DNA of 64,000 nt from Alphaproteobacteria bacterium (GTDB lineage Bacteria; Pseudomonadota; Alphaproteobacteria; Rhodobacterales; Rhodobacteraceae), in contig JAUILL010000014.1 of the NCBI GenBank assembly GCA_030433335.1, positions 27,258 to 91,257 of the forward strand. The letters are read 5' to 3'. This document shows positions 20,254 through 31,640 of the stretch, piece by piece. Position 1 is the first letter of the stretch. The number at the start of each line of letters is the position of its first letter. The notes under the pieces were generated by a model. It was not told the DNA's origin. It searched no databases and was given only the letters and a program-made list of their open reading frames with translations. Both the position numbers and the translations under genes were made by a program.

Positions 20254-21792
20254 ATGGGTATCCAAGCAGCCGAAATTTCTGCGATCCTAAAGGAGCAGAT
20301 TAAAAACTTTGGCCAAGACGCCGAAGTGGCCGAGGTTGGCCGCGTTCTTTCCGTCGGTGACGGTATTGCGCGCGTTCACGGTCTGGACAACGTCCAGGCG
20401 GGTGAAATGGTCGAATTCCCCGGTGGCATCCAGGGCATGGCGCTGAACCTTGAAACCGACAACGTCGGTGTCGTTATCTTTGGTTCGGACCGTGACATTA
20501 AAGAAGGTGACACCGTTAAGCGCACCAACTCGATCGTGGACGTTCCCGCCGGCGAAGGCCTGCTGGGTCGCGTTGTCGACGGTCTGGGTAACCCGCTGGA
20601 CGGCAAAGGCCCCATCGTATTCTCGGAGCGCCGCATCGCTGACTCCAAAGCGCCGGGCATTATCCCCCGTAAATCGGTTCACGAGCCCATGGCGACCGGC
20701 CTCAAAGCCGTTGACGCGATGATCCCGATCGGCCGTGGCCAGCGCGAGCTGATCATTGGCGACCGTCAGACCGGTAAAACTGCCGTTGCTCTGGACGCGA
20801 TCCTGAACCAGAAGTCGTACAACGACGCAGCTGGCGGCGACGAAAGCAAGAAGCTGTACTGCATCTACGTTGCGGTTGGCCAGAAGCGTTCGACCGTTGC
20901 TCAGCTGGTTAAGAAGCTGGAAGAAACCGGCGCGATTGAATACTCGATCGTCGTTGCGGCGACCGCTTCGGACCCCGCACCCATGCAGTTCCTGGCGCCC
21001 TACGCCGCGACCGCAATGGCAGAATACTTCCGCGACAACGGCAAGCACGCCCTGATCATCTACGATGACCTGTCCAAGCAGGCCGTTTCGTACCGTCAGA
21101 TGTCGCTGCTGCTGCGTCGTCCCCCGGGCCGTGAAGCGTACCCCGGCGACGTTTTCTACCTCCACTCGCGTCTGCTCGAGCGTTCGGCGAAAATGGGCGA
21201 CGATCACGGCGCAGGCTCGCTGACCGCTCTGCCGATCATCGAAACTCAGGGCGGCGACGTTTCGGCGTTTATTCCGACCAACGTGATCTCGATCACCGAC
21301 GGTCAGATCTTCCTTGAAACCGACCTGTTCTACCAGGGCATCCGTCCCGCTGTGAACACCGGTCTGTCGGTTTCGCGTGTGGGTTCGTCCGCTCAGACCA
21401 ACGCAATGAAAACTGTTGCAGGTCCGGTTAAGCTGGAACTGGCTCAGTACCGCGAAATGGCAGCATTTGCTCAGTTCGGCTCGGACCTCGACGCCGCAAC
21501 CCAGAAGCTGCTGAACCGTGGCGCGCGTCTGACCGAGCTGATGAAACAGCCTCAGTACGCACCGCTGACCAACGCTGAAATCGTTGTCGTGATCTTCGCT
21601 GGTACTCAGGGCTACCTGGACAACGTACCGGTCAAAGAAGTCGGCCGTTACGAAGCTGGTCTGCTGAAGTTCCTCCGCACCCAGAAGAAAGACCTTCTGG
21701 ACTGGATCACCAACGAAGATCCCAAGATCAAGGGTGATGCAGCGGACAAGATCAAAGCGGTTCTCGACGAATACGCCAAGACTTTCGCATAA
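20254..21792 (+). CDS. atpA: F1FO ATP synthase subunit alpha
   Basis: A 512-residue non-catalytic nucleotide-binding subunit of the F1 hexamer. The Walker A GDRQTGKT is at residues 169-176 and the alpha-family segment [14 protein letters not shown] lies near 365-378. An N-terminal beta-barrel and a C-terminal helical domain complete the standard length. Codon use is strongly biased to C-ending codons, as expected for high expression. It begins directly after the atpH stop with no gap, indicating translational coupling. Confidence 0.99.
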   Translation: MGIQAAEISAILKEQIKNFGQDAEVAEVGRVLSVGDGIARVHGLDNVQAGEMVEFPGGIQGMALNLETDNVGVVIFGSDRDIKEGDTVKRTNSIVDVPAGEGLLGRVVDGLGNPLDGKGPIVFSERRIADSKAPGIIPRKSVHEPMATGLKAVDAMIPIGRGQRELIIGDRQTGKTAVALDAILNQKSYNDAAGGDESKKLYCIYVAVGQKRSTVAQLVKKLEETGAIEYSIVVAATASDPAPMQFLAPYAATAMAEYFRDNGKHALIIYDDLSKQAVSYRQMSLLLRRPPGREAYPGDVFYLHSRLLERSAKMGDDHGAGSLTALPIIETQGGDVSAFIPTNVISITDGQIFLETDLFYQGIRPAVNTGLSVSRVGSSAQTNAMKTVAGPVKLELAQYREMAAFAQFGSDLDAATQKLLNRGARLTELMKQPQYAPLTNAEIVVVIFAGTQGYLDNVPVKEVGRYEAGLLKFLRTQKKDLLDWITNEDPKIKGDAADKIKAVLDEYAKTFA

Positions 21793-21811
21793 GCTCTGAA
21801 AGGACTGGATT

Positions 21812-22684
21812 ATGCCAAGCCTTAAGGACCTTAAAAACCGGATCGCGAGCGTGAAATCCACGCGCAAGATCACCAAGGCCATGCAGATGGTGGCCGCCGC
21901 AAAACTGCGGCGGGCACAGGATGCAGCCGAGGCAGCGCGCCCCTACTCGGAGCGTTTCAATGCTGTCATGGCAAGCCTTGCTGCATCGGTTGGTGGTTCT
22001 GACACTGCGCCCCGCCTTCTGGCGGGGACTGGGTCGGACCAAGTGCAACTTCTCATCGTGATGACCGCAGAACGCGGTCTTTGCGGCGGCTTCAACAGCT
22101 CGATCGTGAAGCTGGCCCGTCAAAAGGCCAACGAACTGAAAGCAGCTGGCAAGACGGTTAAAATTCTGACCGTCGGCAAGAAAGGCCGCGAACAGCTCAA
22201 GCGTGATCTGGGTGATCTCATGATCGGCCACGTAGACCTCTCCGAGGTGAAGCGTATCGGTTATGACAACGCACAGGCCATCGCAAAGGACGTGCTGGCG
22301 CGTTTCGACGCTGGTGAATTCGACGTAGCGACCATCTTCTACGCCCAATTCCAGTCGGTGATCTCGCAGATCCCGACCGCACAACAGATCATCCCCGCGC
22401 AGTTCGAAGCAACTGCCGAGGAAACCGGTCCGCTCTATGACTACGAGCCCAGCGAAGAAGCCATTCTGGCTGACCTGCTGCCGCGCGGCGTCGCGACCCA
22501 GATCTTTGCTGCTCTTCTGGAAAACGGTGCATCGGAGCAGGGCGCTCGTATGTCGGCTATGGACAATGCGACCCGCAACGCGGGCGATATGATCGACCAG
22601 CTGACCATCGAATTCAACCGCTCGCGTCAGGCCGTTATTACGAACGAGCTGATCGAAATTATCTCGGGCGCTGAGGCGCTCTAA
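21812..22684 (+). CDS. atpG: F1FO ATP synthase subunit gamma
   Basis: A 290-residue central rotor shaft. The N-terminal helix starts [20 protein letters not shown] and continues with the conserved [28 protein letters not shown] lies near residues 74-85, and the C-terminal helix holds [20 protein letters not shown]. Length and order are standard. It lies 19 bases after atpA with a GAAAGGA ribosome site. Confidence 0.99.
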   Translation: MPSLKDLKNRIASVKSTRKITKAMQMVAAAKLRRAQDAAEAARPYSERFNAVMASLAASVGGSDTAPRLLAGTGSDQVQLLIVMTAERGLCGGFNSSIVKLARQKANELKAAGKTVKILTVGKKGREQLKRDLGDLMIGHVDLSEVKRIGYDNAQAIAKDVLARFDAGEFDVATIFYAQFQSVISQIPTAQQIIPAQFEATAEETGPLYDYEPSEEAILADLLPRGVATQIFAALLENGASEQGARMSAMDNATRNAGDMIDQLTIEFNRSRQAVITNELIEIISGAEAL

Positions 22685-24127
<1,443 letters not shown>

Positions 24128-24149
24128 ACCCTGCGGAAGGAGGCCCTGA

Positions 24150-24548
24150 ATGGCTGATATGGTTCAATTCGATCTGGTCTGCCCCGAGCGTAGCCTCGCA
24201 TCGGGCAAAGCCAGCGAAGTACTGATCCCCGGCGCCGAGGGCGAACTGACCGCGGGCCCCGGCCACGAGCCGATGCTGACCACTCTCCGTCCCGGTTTCC
24301 TCCGGGCGGAGCTGGAAGGCGGAGCGCAAGACTTCGTTGTGACCCACGGGTTCGTCGAAGTTTCGGCTGAATCGGTTTCGGTGATTGCCGAGCGCGCTTT
24401 TGCAGCGGCCGACGTTGCCCGCCCCGATCTGGAAGCGATCCTCGAAGAGGCACGCGACCGGATGGAGCAGGCCGCCGAGGACGAAGAGCGTCACGGTCTG
24501 GAACGCTTTGTTGCCGATCTGGTCCACTTGATCGACCAGATGGACTAA
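24150..24548 (+). CDS. atpC: F1FO ATP synthase subunit epsilon
   Basis: A 132-residue rotor subunit. The N-terminal beta-sandwich is typical (FDLVCPERSLASGKASEVLIPGAEGELT as two strands with a turn). The C-terminal helical hairpin is short (ARPDLEAILEEARDRMEQA and the following helix). Last gene of the F1 operon, with GGAGG at 24137. A strong terminator follows at 24571. The FO genes are not in the window; alphaproteobacteria usually keep FO and F1 operons apart. Confidence 0.96.
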   Translation: MADMVQFDLVCPERSLASGKASEVLIPGAEGELTAGPGHEPMLTTLRPGFLRAELEGGAQDFVVTHGFVEVSAESVSVIAERAFAAADVARPDLEAILEEARDRMEQAAEDEERHGLERFVADLVHLIDQMD

Positions 24549-24570
24549 AGTCCACCGACACACACTATAC

Positions 24571-24613
24571 AAAAGGCCCGCCTTGCATTCATAAGGCGGG
24601 CCTTTTAGTTTTT
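24571..24613 (+). terminator. Rho-independent terminator of the atp operon
   Basis: A perfect 14-bp stem (AAAAGGCCCGCCTT at 24571-24584 with AAGGCGGGCCTTTT at 24593-24606), with an 8-base loop and a downstream T-rich run. It is one of the strongest terminators in the window and separates atpC from the lectin-like gene. Confidence 0.95.
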
Positions 24614-24663
24614 CCGGCTAAGGTTAGTTTTATTTAAATAAGTTACGCGGTATCTGAAGTGAC

Positions 24664-25014
24664 ATGAAGCGTCTGAACACCTTTCAAGTCGGAATCGACA
24701 GCGGCGATATCGTGCTCTTTTCGGATTTCGAAGAGGGTGGAGAGATGTGGCGCGGCTCTGGCCCCCGCGATCGCGTCAAAAAGATTAAGTTTTCCGCGAA
24801 ATATCAGGATCCGCCGTCGGTGACGGTCGGCTTGTCCCTATGGGACTTGGACTCGGACACGAACGTGCGTGTCGAGATCACGGCAGAGAATATTACAATT
24901 CAGGGATTTGATTTGGTGTTCCGCACTTGGGGAGACACCCGTATCGCCCGCGCTCGGGCGTCGTGGCAGGCCATTGGCAGCCTGCCACACGAGGATGACT
25001 GGCAGCTCTATTAA
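24664..25014 (+). CDS. H-type lectin domain-like protein
   Basis: A 116-residue protein with no signal peptide. It matches the H-type (discoidin II / snail agglutinin) lectin fold over nearly its whole length: [20 protein letters not shown], then [40 protein letters not shown], and a terminal RASWQAIGS. In the eukaryotic proteins this fold forms GalNAc-binding trimers or hexamers; in bacteria its ligands are unknown. The gene sits between the atp terminator and prs and its stop overlaps the prs stop by four bases on the opposite strand. No ribosome site is strong. Cytoplasmic location is inferred from the missing signal. Confidence 0.75.
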   Translation: MKRLNTFQVGIDSGDIVLFSDFEEGGEMWRGSGPRDRVKKIKFSAKYQDPPSVTVGLSLWDLDSDTNVRVEITAENITIQGFDLVFRTWGDTRIARARASWQAIGSLPHEDDWQLY

Positions 25015-26033
25015 CCGCCGTTGCCGTTGTACAGGCCTTCGTAGATCGGAACCAGGGTATCGGTTTCGAACAGCGAGGACACCGAGGTGCCGTTCCAGAT
25101 GTTCAGGATACCCTGCGCGAACACAGGCGCTGTCGGCACGATACGGATATTCGGGCAGTCGAGAATCGCTTGGGTCGGCTCGATGGTGTCGGTGATCACG
25201 AGGCTCTTCATAACCGACTTGCTCACACGCTCGACCGCGGGGCCGGACATGACGCCGTGGGTGATGTAGCTGTGCACTTCGGTCGCGCCTGCGTCCATCA
25301 GCACTTCGGCAGCCTTGCAGAGGGTGCCAGCGGTGTCACAGAGGTCGTCGACGATGATACACTTCTTACCGGTCACGTCACCGATCACGGTCATTTCTGC
25401 GACTTCACCGGGCTTCTCACGGCGCTTGTCGACGATCGCCAGTGGGGCGTTGATCCGCTTGGCCAGTTCGCGGGCGCGGGCCACACCGCCAACGTCGGGC
25501 GAGATCACCATGACGTCTTCCATGCTGCCGAAGTGGTGCTGGATATCCAGCGCGAAAATCGGCGCCGCATAGAGGTTGTCTACGGGAATGTCGAAGAAAC
25601 CCTGAATCTGCGCAGCGTGCAGGTCCATGGTCAGGATGCGCTCAATCCCAGCGCGGGTCAGCATGTTAGCGACCAGTTTCGCGCTGATGGGGGTGCGAGC
25701 CTTAGTGCGGCGGTCCTGACGGGCGTAGCCGAAGTAGGGGATCACGGCGGTAATGCGACCAGCCGACGAGCGGCGCAGGGCGTCAGCCATGATCAGCAGT
25801 TCCATCAGGTGGTCGTTCGCCGGCTTCGACGTCGACTGGATGATGAACATGTCTTCGCCACGGACGTTCTCGAAAACCTCGACAAAGATTTCGGCATCGT
25901 TAAAGCGTTCTACACGGGCATCGACCAGACCCACATTCATCCCGCGATGCATCGACATGCGGCGTGCAATCGATTTCGCGAGGGTCATGTTGGCATTGCC
26001 AGAAATCAGCTTAGGTTCGGTGAGAGAGGGCAT
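25011..26033 (-). CDS. prs: Ribose-phosphate pyrophosphokinase
   Basis: A 340-residue PRPP synthetase making PRPP from ribose-5-phosphate and ATP for nucleotide, His and Trp synthesis. The catalytic flexible loop region [15 protein letters not shown] lies near residue 107-121, [18 protein letters not shown] near 142-159, and the PRPP-binding loop [17 protein letters not shown] near 227-243. It is about 20-25 residues longer than the E. coli enzyme, mostly at the N-terminus. Convergent with the lectin-like gene and divergent from the isomerase gene. Confidence 0.97.
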   Translation of the reverse strand: MPSLTEPKLISGNANMTLAKSIARRMSMHRGMNVGLVDARVERFNDAEIFVEVFENVRGEDMFIIQSTSKPANDHLMELLIMADALRRSSAGRITAVIPYFGYARQDRRTKARTPISAKLVANMLTRAGIERILTMDLHAAQIQGFFDIPVDNLYAAPIFALDIQHHFGSMEDVMVISPDVGGVARARELAKRINAPLAIVDKRREKPGEVAEMTVIGDVTGKKCIIVDDLCDTAGTLCKAAEVLMDAGATEVHSYITHGVMSGPAVERVSKSVMKSLVITDTIEPTQAILDCPNIRIVPTAPVFAQGILNIWNGTSVSSLFETDTLVPIYEGLYNGNGG

Positions 26034-26135
26034 GAGCTGCGTCCTAGAAGGGGAGTTATGACGGATTCGTGACGTTGGCTTCGCTTAACACGCGGTTACC
26101 TTCACGCCAAGCAACGGAAGCACGGGAGGGCTTCA

Positions 26136-26735
26136 ATGCCGCATATCGACTACTACTTCTCAACCCTGTCACCTTATGCCTATCTCGCCGGACAACGTCT
26201 GGAAGAGATCGCGTCCAAGCATGGGGCCGAGATCACCTACAAGCCGCTGGATATCATGGTGCTTTTCCCGCGGACGGGGGGCGCAGCGCCCAAGGACCGG
26301 CACCCTGCGCGGCTGGAATACCGCGCTCAGGAATTGCCCCGTCAAGCCAAGAAATCCGGCCTGCCGTTCAATTTCCGTCCGATGTTCTGGCCTACAAATG
26401 CGGCCCCGTCGAGCTATGCGATCATCGCTGCGCAAAAAGCGGGTGGCGGCGATGTCGGTGCGCTGGTCCGGACGATTCTTCGGGCGTCTTGGGCCGAGGA
26501 AAAAGACATCGCCGAAGATGCCGTCGTGCGCGCGGCCCTAGAGGCATGTCGCTTTGATCCAAAGATCGCGGACAGCGGTTTGCTGGTTGGGGCGGAAACC
26601 TACGCAGCCAATCTGGAAGAAGCGGTGTCCAAGGGGGTGTTCGGCTCGCCCTTCTACATCGTGGATGGGACAGAGAAGTTCTGGGGGCAGGATCGGCTTG
26701 ATGATCTGGACGCATTCCTCTCTGGCGACTTGTGA
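26136..26735 (+). CDS. 2-hydroxychromene-2-carboxylate isomerase family protein (DsbA fold)
   Basis: A 199-residue thioredoxin-fold enzyme of the kappa-class GST/HCCA isomerase group. The N-terminus YFSTLSPYAYLAGQRL holds the Ser that binds glutathione in this family. The C-terminal GVFGSPFYIVDGTEKFWGQDRLDDL is diagnostic. Founding members isomerise an intermediate of naphthalene breakdown, but no aromatic catabolism genes are nearby, so the true substrate is unknown. GGGAGGG precedes the start by several bases. It lies in the 900-base interval between prs and polA and is transcribed with neither by evident overlap. Confidence 0.88.
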   Translation: MPHIDYYFSTLSPYAYLAGQRLEEIASKHGAEITYKPLDIMVLFPRTGGAAPKDRHPARLEYRAQELPRQAKKSGLPFNFRPMFWPTNAAPSSYAIIAAQKAGGGDVGALVRTILRASWAEEKDIAEDAVVRAALEACRFDPKIADSGLLVGAETYAANLEEAVSKGVFGSPFYIVDGTEKFWGQDRLDDLDAFLSGDL

Positions 26736-26773
26736 GCGAATATATGGTGTGTCCGCGGTTTGCGGGCGCATCA

Positions 26774-26802
26774 TTTAGACTTAAAGCGAATCGTTTTATA
26801 AT
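26774..26802 (+). promoter_or_regulatory. Candidate promoter upstream of polA
   Basis: TTTAGA at 26774-26779 and a perfect TATAAT at 26797-26802 are 17 bases apart within an AT-rich patch. This would give polA a 5' leader of about 155 bases. The same 230-base stretch (26736-26965) contains an imperfect inverted repeat near 26878-26926 (CCAGAA...TTCTGG arms) and no gene that I can support. Confidence 0.4.
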
Positions 26803-26965
26803 TTCTAGAAATAAAGAAATTAGCTTCTGCGCCTATTCATCTGGCTGATTTCTCGGGAAATCCAGACCCATACACTTGCCAGAAACGCGCCTCCCATGCA
26901 TCCGCGCTGGAAGAGGCGTTCTGGACGTGGCATTACCGGACCCAACAGCAGGAAGGAGCGCATTC

Positions 26966-29773
26966 ATGAGCACGACATTCGGCAAAGGCTGCCATCTGCA
27001 CCTCATCGACGGGTCCGCTTTCATCTTTCGGGCCTACCATGCGCTTCCGCCCTTGACCCGCAAGTCGGATGGGCTGCCGATCGGAGCGGTCAGTGGCTTC
27101 TGCAACATGCTCCAGCGCTATGTCGAGGGGACCAGCGGTGCCGATGCACCCACCCACCTTGCTGTGATTTTCGACAAGGGCAGCCACACCTTCCGCAACG
27201 ACATGTACGACCAGTACAAAGCCAACCGTGAGGCGATGCCCGAAGACCTGCGCCCGCAGATCCCGCTGACCCGCGAGGCTACCCGTGCGTTCAACATCGC
27301 CTGCGAGGAGATGGAGGGCTACGAGGCCGACGACATCATCGCAACGCTCTGCCATCAGGCGCGGGATGCGGGCGGGCGTGTGACCATAGTGTCCTCGGAC
27401 AAAGACTTGATGCAGTTGGTCGGCGACGGCGTGGTGATGTTCGACGCCATGAAGAACAAGCTGATCGACCGCGAAGGCGTCGAAGAGAAGTTCGGCGTGG
27501 GCCCAGAGCGGGTCGTGGACGTGCAGGCCTTGGCTGGTGACAGCGTAGATAACGTGCCCGGCGCGCCCGGTATCGGAATCAAGACTGCGGCGTTGCTGAT
27601 CAACGAATACGGTAGCCTCGAGGATCTGCTGGACCGCGCGGAAGAGATCAAGCAGCCCAAGCGCCGCCAGACCTTGATCGAGAAGCGGGATCAGATCGAG
27701 CTGTCCAAGAAGCTCGTGCAGCTGGACTGCGCGACCCCGCTGGAGTTCACGCTGGACGATCTGGAAATCCGCGATCCTGATCCTGAAGTGTTGCTCGGCT
27801 TCCTCGCCAAGATGGAATTCCGCACGCTGACCAAGCGCATTGCCGATGCTTTGGACGCCGAGGCGCCGGTGATCGAGGACAAGGCCCCGACCGCCCCTGC
27901 AGCAGCCGATTCCGCTCCGGTCGAAGACGTCCCATTCGAGCCTGAGAATTACACCTGCCTGACCGACGCCGCGCAGCTGGAAGAGTGGATCGCAGTCATC
28001 CGCCAGCAGGGCTATGTGGCCATCGATACCGAAACCACCGCACTCGACGAGATGGTTGCTGATCTTGTCGGCGTGTCCCTGTCCACCGAGGCGGGCAAGG
28101 CGTGCTACATCCCTGTCGGACACACCATCGGCGATGGCGATCTGTTCGGCGGCGCGGAAAAGGCCGAAGGGCAGATGGATTTCGACACCTGCCTGTCGCT
28201 GCTGAAACCGGTGCTCGAGGATGCTTCGGTTCTGAAGATTTTCCAGAACGCCAAGTACGACATCAAGATTTTCCAGAATTACGGGATCACAGTGCAGGGC
28301 ATCGCGGACACCATGCTGATGTCCTATGCGCTCTATTCCGGTTTGCACGGACACGGAATGGACGCCCTGTCTGAACGCTATCTGGGGCACAATCCGATCC
28401 CGATCAAAGAGCTGATTGGTAGTGGCAAATCCATGATCACCTTTGACAAGGTGGATGTGGAGAAGGCGACCCGTTATGCGGCTGAGGATGCGGACATCAC
28501 GCTTCGCCTCTGGCAGAAGTTCCAGCCCGAGCTACACCGCGAAAAAGTCACCCGCGTGTACGAACGCCTCGAACGCCCCTTGGTGCCTGTGCTGGCCCAG
28601 ATGGAGCGCGAAGGCGTGCTGGTGGACCGCGATACACTCAGCCGGATGTCAAACGCCTTTGCCCAGAAAATGGCGATGCTCGAGGAAGAGATCCACGAGC
28701 TTGCGGGCGAAAAGTTCAACGTGGGCAGCCCCAAGCAGCTTGGCGAAATCATGTTCGACAAGCTTGGATACGAGGGCGGCAAGAAGGGCAAGACGGGGGC
28801 CTATGCCACTGGGGCGGATATTCTAGAAGATCTGTCCACCGAGCATGAACTACCCGGCCGCGTTCTGGACTGGCGCCAGTTGTCCAAGCTGAAATCGACC
28901 TACACGGACGCGCTGCAAGACCACATCAACCCCGACACGGGCCGCGTGCACACGAGCTACATGCAGACCGGCGCGGCAACGGGGCGTTTGTCCTCGACCG
29001 ATCCGAATCTGCAGAACATCCCGATCCGCAGCGAAGAGGGCCGCCGTATCCGCGAGGCCTTCATCGCGCCCGAAGGTAAAGTTCTGGTCGCGCTCGACTA
29101 CAGCCAGATCGAACTGCGCATTCTGGCTCACGTGGCCGGCATCGACAGCCTGAAAGAGGCCTTCCGTGAAGGGCAAGACATTCACGCTGCAACCGCGTCC
29201 GAAATGTTCGGTGTACCGTTGGATGAAATGACGCCTGAAGTCCGCCGTCAGGCCAAGGCGATTAACTTTGGCGTCATCTACGGGATTTCCGGCTTCGGTC
29301 TCGCCCGCAACCTGCGCATCCCTCGGGCCGAGGCTCAGGGCTTCATCGACCGCTATTTTGAGCGCTTTCCCGGCATCAAAGACTACATGGACGACACCGT
29401 GAAGTTCGCTAAAGAGCATCTGTTCGTGGAAACCATGTTCGGCCGAAAAATCCATACGCCCGAGATCGCGGCCAAGGGTCCCCGCGCCGGCTTTGCCAAA
29501 CGTGCAGCGATCAACGCGCCGATTCAGGGGACCGCCGCGGACATCATCCGCCGTGCGATGATCCGGATGCCTGACGCCATTGCTGATCTGCCTGCGAAAA
29601 TGCTGCTGCAGGTGCACGACGAATTGCTGTTCGAAGTCGAAGAAAATGCGGTCGACGATTTGATCAAAACAGCCAAGGATGTGATGGAAGGCTCTGCAAT
29701 GCCTGCTATCCATTTGGATGTGCCACTGATCGTAGATGCGGGCCGTGGAAAAAGTTGGGCCGAGGCGCACTAA
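26966..29773 (+). CDS. polA: DNA polymerase I
   Basis: A 935-residue three-domain enzyme for Okazaki-fragment maturation and repair. The 5'-3' exonuclease domain covers about residues 1-300 (HLIDGSAFIFRAYHALPP; EADDIIATL). The 3'-5' proofreading domain begins near 345, and its DTETT motif with the metal-binding Asp and Glu (~353-355) is intact. Polymerase motif A LDYSQIELRILAH is near 710, motif B with RRQAKAINFGVIYG near 755-768, and motif C QVHDELLFEVEE near 882. ATG 26966 has GGAAGGAG seven bases upstream; an in-frame start at 26876 is rejected because it lacks one. Confidence 0.98.
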   Translation: MSTTFGKGCHLHLIDGSAFIFRAYHALPPLTRKSDGLPIGAVSGFCNMLQRYVEGTSGADAPTHLAVIFDKGSHTFRNDMYDQYKANREAMPEDLRPQIPLTREATRAFNIACEEMEGYEADDIIATLCHQARDAGGRVTIVSSDKDLMQLVGDGVVMFDAMKNKLIDREGVEEKFGVGPERVVDVQALAGDSVDNVPGAPGIGIKTAALLINEYGSLEDLLDRAEEIKQPKRRQTLIEKRDQIELSKKLVQLDCATPLEFTLDDLEIRDPDPEVLLGFLAKMEFRTLTKRIADALDAEAPVIEDKAPTAPAAADSAPVEDVPFEPENYTCLTDAAQLEEWIAVIRQQGYVAIDTETTALDEMVADLVGVSLSTEAGKACYIPVGHTIGDGDLFGGAEKAEGQMDFDTCLSLLKPVLEDASVLKIFQNAKYDIKIFQNYGITVQGIADTMLMSYALYSGLHGHGMDALSERYLGHNPIPIKELIGSGKSMITFDKVDVEKATRYAAEDADITLRLWQKFQPELHREKVTRVYERLERPLVPVLAQMEREGVLVDRDTLSRMSNAFAQKMAMLEEEIHELAGEKFNVGSPKQLGEIMFDKLGYEGGKKGKTGAYATGADILEDLSTEHELPGRVLDWRQLSKLKSTYTDALQDHINPDTGRVHTSYMQTGAATGRLSSTDPNLQNIPIRSEEGRRIREAFIAPEGKVLVALDYSQIELRILAHVAGIDSLKEAFREGQDIHAATASEMFGVPLDEMTPEVRRQAKAINFGVIYGISGFGLARNLRIPRAEAQGFIDRYFERFPGIKDYMDDTVKFAKEHLFVETMFGRKIHTPEIAAKGPRAGFAKRAAINAPIQGTAADIIRRAMIRMPDAIADLPAKMLLQVHDELLFEVEENAVDDLIKTAKDVMEGSAMPAIHLDVPLIVDAGRGKSWAEAH

Positions 29774-29820
29774 TTGAAGAAAGTTCTGGAACAATAACGT
29801 GAAATCGGTGTTACCTTTCT

Positions 29821-30636
29821 GTGATTTCGAGGGGGAGCAAGATTTTGAAAGTTCCTAAAAGTGTTGAATTTATTCATCGTGACCTGACTATTCGCGGCAG
29901 CTTCTATCAGATCCCGGCACCGATCGATTACGTGGTCTTGAACCACGGATTTTCAAATAATCGCTACGGGACAGGTCGATTGTTTGTGCAGTTGGCGCGT
30001 GCGCTGCACGACGAGGGCTTTGCAGTTGTGACCTTTGATCGTCTCGGTCACGGGGAAAGCGACGGCGATTTTTCCGAGATTTTTGCCTCTGACGAAGTGC
30101 GCCAGCTCGAGGCGGTTCTGGCAACGCTCAAGCGGCGTAGTGGCAGGCCGGTTCATGTGGTTGGCCATTCGCTCGGCGGGATGGCTGCGGCGGTTCTGGC
30201 TGGGGAGAGGCCGGATCTGGTGAAGTCTCTGACACTCTGGGCACCTGCTGCCAGCTTTGTGGAGGACATCGCTGCGGGCCACATCATGGGTGATCCGCTC
30301 CCTGCGAATCCGGGTGCAGAACTGTTTGACTTCGACGGACAGGGTGTCGGCGCGGCCTTTATCAGAGATGCAAAAACGTTTGATCCCTATGATGGACTGC
30401 TCCGTTTTCATGGCCCCGTGCAGTTGCACCACGCCGAGGATGATCCAATTGTGCCCATCTCGGCGTCAGAGCGTTATCTGGACTGTTGGGGGGCTCAAGC
30501 GAACCTGCATCGCTACGCAATTGGAGGACATGGGTGGACACAGCTCGATGCGCGGGCACGTTTGGTGCAGAGCACTGTACGTTACATCGAAGCAGCGTCG
30601 AGCATGCTGAACTCGGGATTGCGCCCGGCCTGCTAG
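29821..30636 (+). CDS. Alpha/beta hydrolase (serine aminopeptidase/lysophospholipase-like)
   Basis: A 271-residue alpha/beta hydrolase. The oxyanion region VLNHGFSNNRYG is near residue 40-51, TFDRLGHGESDG near 72-83, and the nucleophile elbow is GHSLGGMAAA near 116-125. The acid and His are probably in HHAEDDPIVPI and GGHGWTQ. The substrate is unknown; the layout is that of S33-type esterases. The longest form starts at GTG 29821, but TTG 29845 has the better-placed GGGGGAG, so the first eight residues may not be translated. It lies just downstream of polA. Confidence 0.85.
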   Translation: MISRGSKILKVPKSVEFIHRDLTIRGSFYQIPAPIDYVVLNHGFSNNRYGTGRLFVQLARALHDEGFAVVTFDRLGHGESDGDFSEIFASDEVRQLEAVLATLKRRSGRPVHVVGHSLGGMAAAVLAGERPDLVKSLTLWAPAASFVEDIAAGHIMGDPLPANPGAELFDFDGQGVGAAFIRDAKTFDPYDGLLRFHGPVQLHHAEDDPIVPISASERYLDCWGAQANLHRYAIGGHGWTQLDARARLVQSTVRYIEAASSMLNSGLRPAC

Positions 30637-30644
30637 GCCGGCGC
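30621..30644. terminator. Weak hairpin between convergent genes
   Basis: GCG-C-CCGGCC and GGCCGGCGC form a nine-pair stem with one bulge around TGCTA, overlapping the stop of the hydrolase gene. There is no T run, so termination is uncertain; it may only mark the convergent junction. Confidence 0.3.
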
Positions 30645-30652
30645 GAACAAAA

Positions 30653-30889
30653 TCAGGCGGCGTCGGGGGCGCGAACGACCATAGCGACCATCCGGCGGGC
30701 GACTGGGGCGACCATCAGCACAGCAGGGAACGCAACCAGCCAGCTTGAGCCCCACGCGCCCATCCACTCTGCGCCAAAATTCGGGACAAAGCCCAAGGCG
30801 CGGTAGGTCGCGATTCCAGAGACAAGGCAAGACATCATGCCCGACAGGAACAGGCTGAACAGGTAGGGGGCATATTTCGGGTGGATCAT
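30653..30889 (-). CDS. DUF2798 small membrane protein
   Basis: A 78-residue protein with two predicted helices: residues ~9-28 (PYLFSLFLSGMMSCLVSGIA) and ~45-65 (WGSSWLVAFPAVLMVAPVAR). The layout, with LxLSGMMSxxVxxI and the FPxxxxxxPxxRR ending, is that of DUF2798. No function is known. The start region has no strong ribosome site. It lies alone between the hydrolase (+) and the DUF1285 gene (-). Confidence 0.75.
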   Translation of the reverse strand: MIHPKYAPYLFSLFLSGMMSCLVSGIATYRALGFVPNFGAEWMGAWGSSWLVAFPAVLMVAPVARRMVAMVVRAPDAA

Positions 30890-30982
30890 TGCAGCGCTCC
30901 GATCAGATGGACGACAAGGGCACTAGCATACCCTCGGTCCCAATGATGTGAAGGCGGCAATGGCGCACAGTCGGGCCTGCGA

Positions 30983-31558
30983 TTATTCCAGTTCTGCCGA
31001 AGGAATGATGGGGAAAAACTCTGTGCCAGAGACGACCCCGAACCAGCGCATTCCCTCAAAGTCACGATGTTCGCCGCGGTCGATCAAGCGGTAGAAGCTT
31101 TTGCGATCGATCAGTGCTTCCAGCTCGTCTCGGACATGAACGTAGGGGGCAGGCTCGCCCGTGTCCGGATCTCGGACGACGCGGATCGGATGGGAGGCCC
31201 CTGCGCTGGTGCGGTCGCCAACATTAGTGACAAAGGTCAACACCGGCGCACCCTCCGCCTCGGTGACATCGAAATCCACCGCGACGAATGGGGCATCATC
31301 CACTTGAATGCCGACTTTCTCTACAGGAGTGACGAGGAAATATTTCCCGTCTTCGCGCTTCAGGATGGTCGAGAACAGCCGAACCAGCGGAGCACGCCCG
31401 ATCGGGGTGCCGTTGTAGAACCAAGTGCCATCCCGCGCGATGCGCATATCCAGATCGCCGCAAAAGGGCGGATTCCATTTGTGGATCGGAGGCAGACCGC
31501 CTTTGGAAGCAGCACGGGCAGCGGCGGCAATGTCATCGGCGGATGGCTTCACGCTCAT
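30983..31558 (-). CDS. DUF1285 domain-containing protein
   Basis: A 191-residue cytosolic protein. Seen: PPIHKWNPPFCGDLDMRIARDGTW (as two short blocks), YNGTPIGRAPLVRLFSTILKREDG, and YFLVTPVEKVGIQVDDAPF. This set is characteristic of DUF1285, structurally described as a two-domain fold without assigned function. It is divergent from the MoxR ATPase gene with 82 bases between starts, an arrangement I recall as common in Rhodobacterales, so shared control is possible. Confidence 0.88.
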   Translation of the reverse strand: MSVKPSADDIAAAARAASKGGLPPIHKWNPPFCGDLDMRIARDGTWFYNGTPIGRAPLVRLFSTILKREDGKYFLVTPVEKVGIQVDDAPFVAVDFDVTEAEGAPVLTFVTNVGDRTSAGASHPIRVVRDPDTGEPAPYVHVRDELEALIDRKSFYRLIDRGEHRDFEGMRWFGVVSGTEFFPIIPSAELE

Positions 31559-31640
31559 GTGTTTTTAGTTCCCTTTTGCCATTTCGGAATCCTGAGATAC
31601 CCTATCCGTATATAGCATTCCCCAGAGCAGGAGCCACACC

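Noticed and set aside
20287..21882. A 531-codon minus-strand open frame over atpA
   Set aside because: Antisense to atpA, low-complexity composition and no recognisable domain.
26933..28390. A 485-codon minus-strand open frame over polA
   Set aside because: Antisense shadow of polA with no independent start signal or family match.
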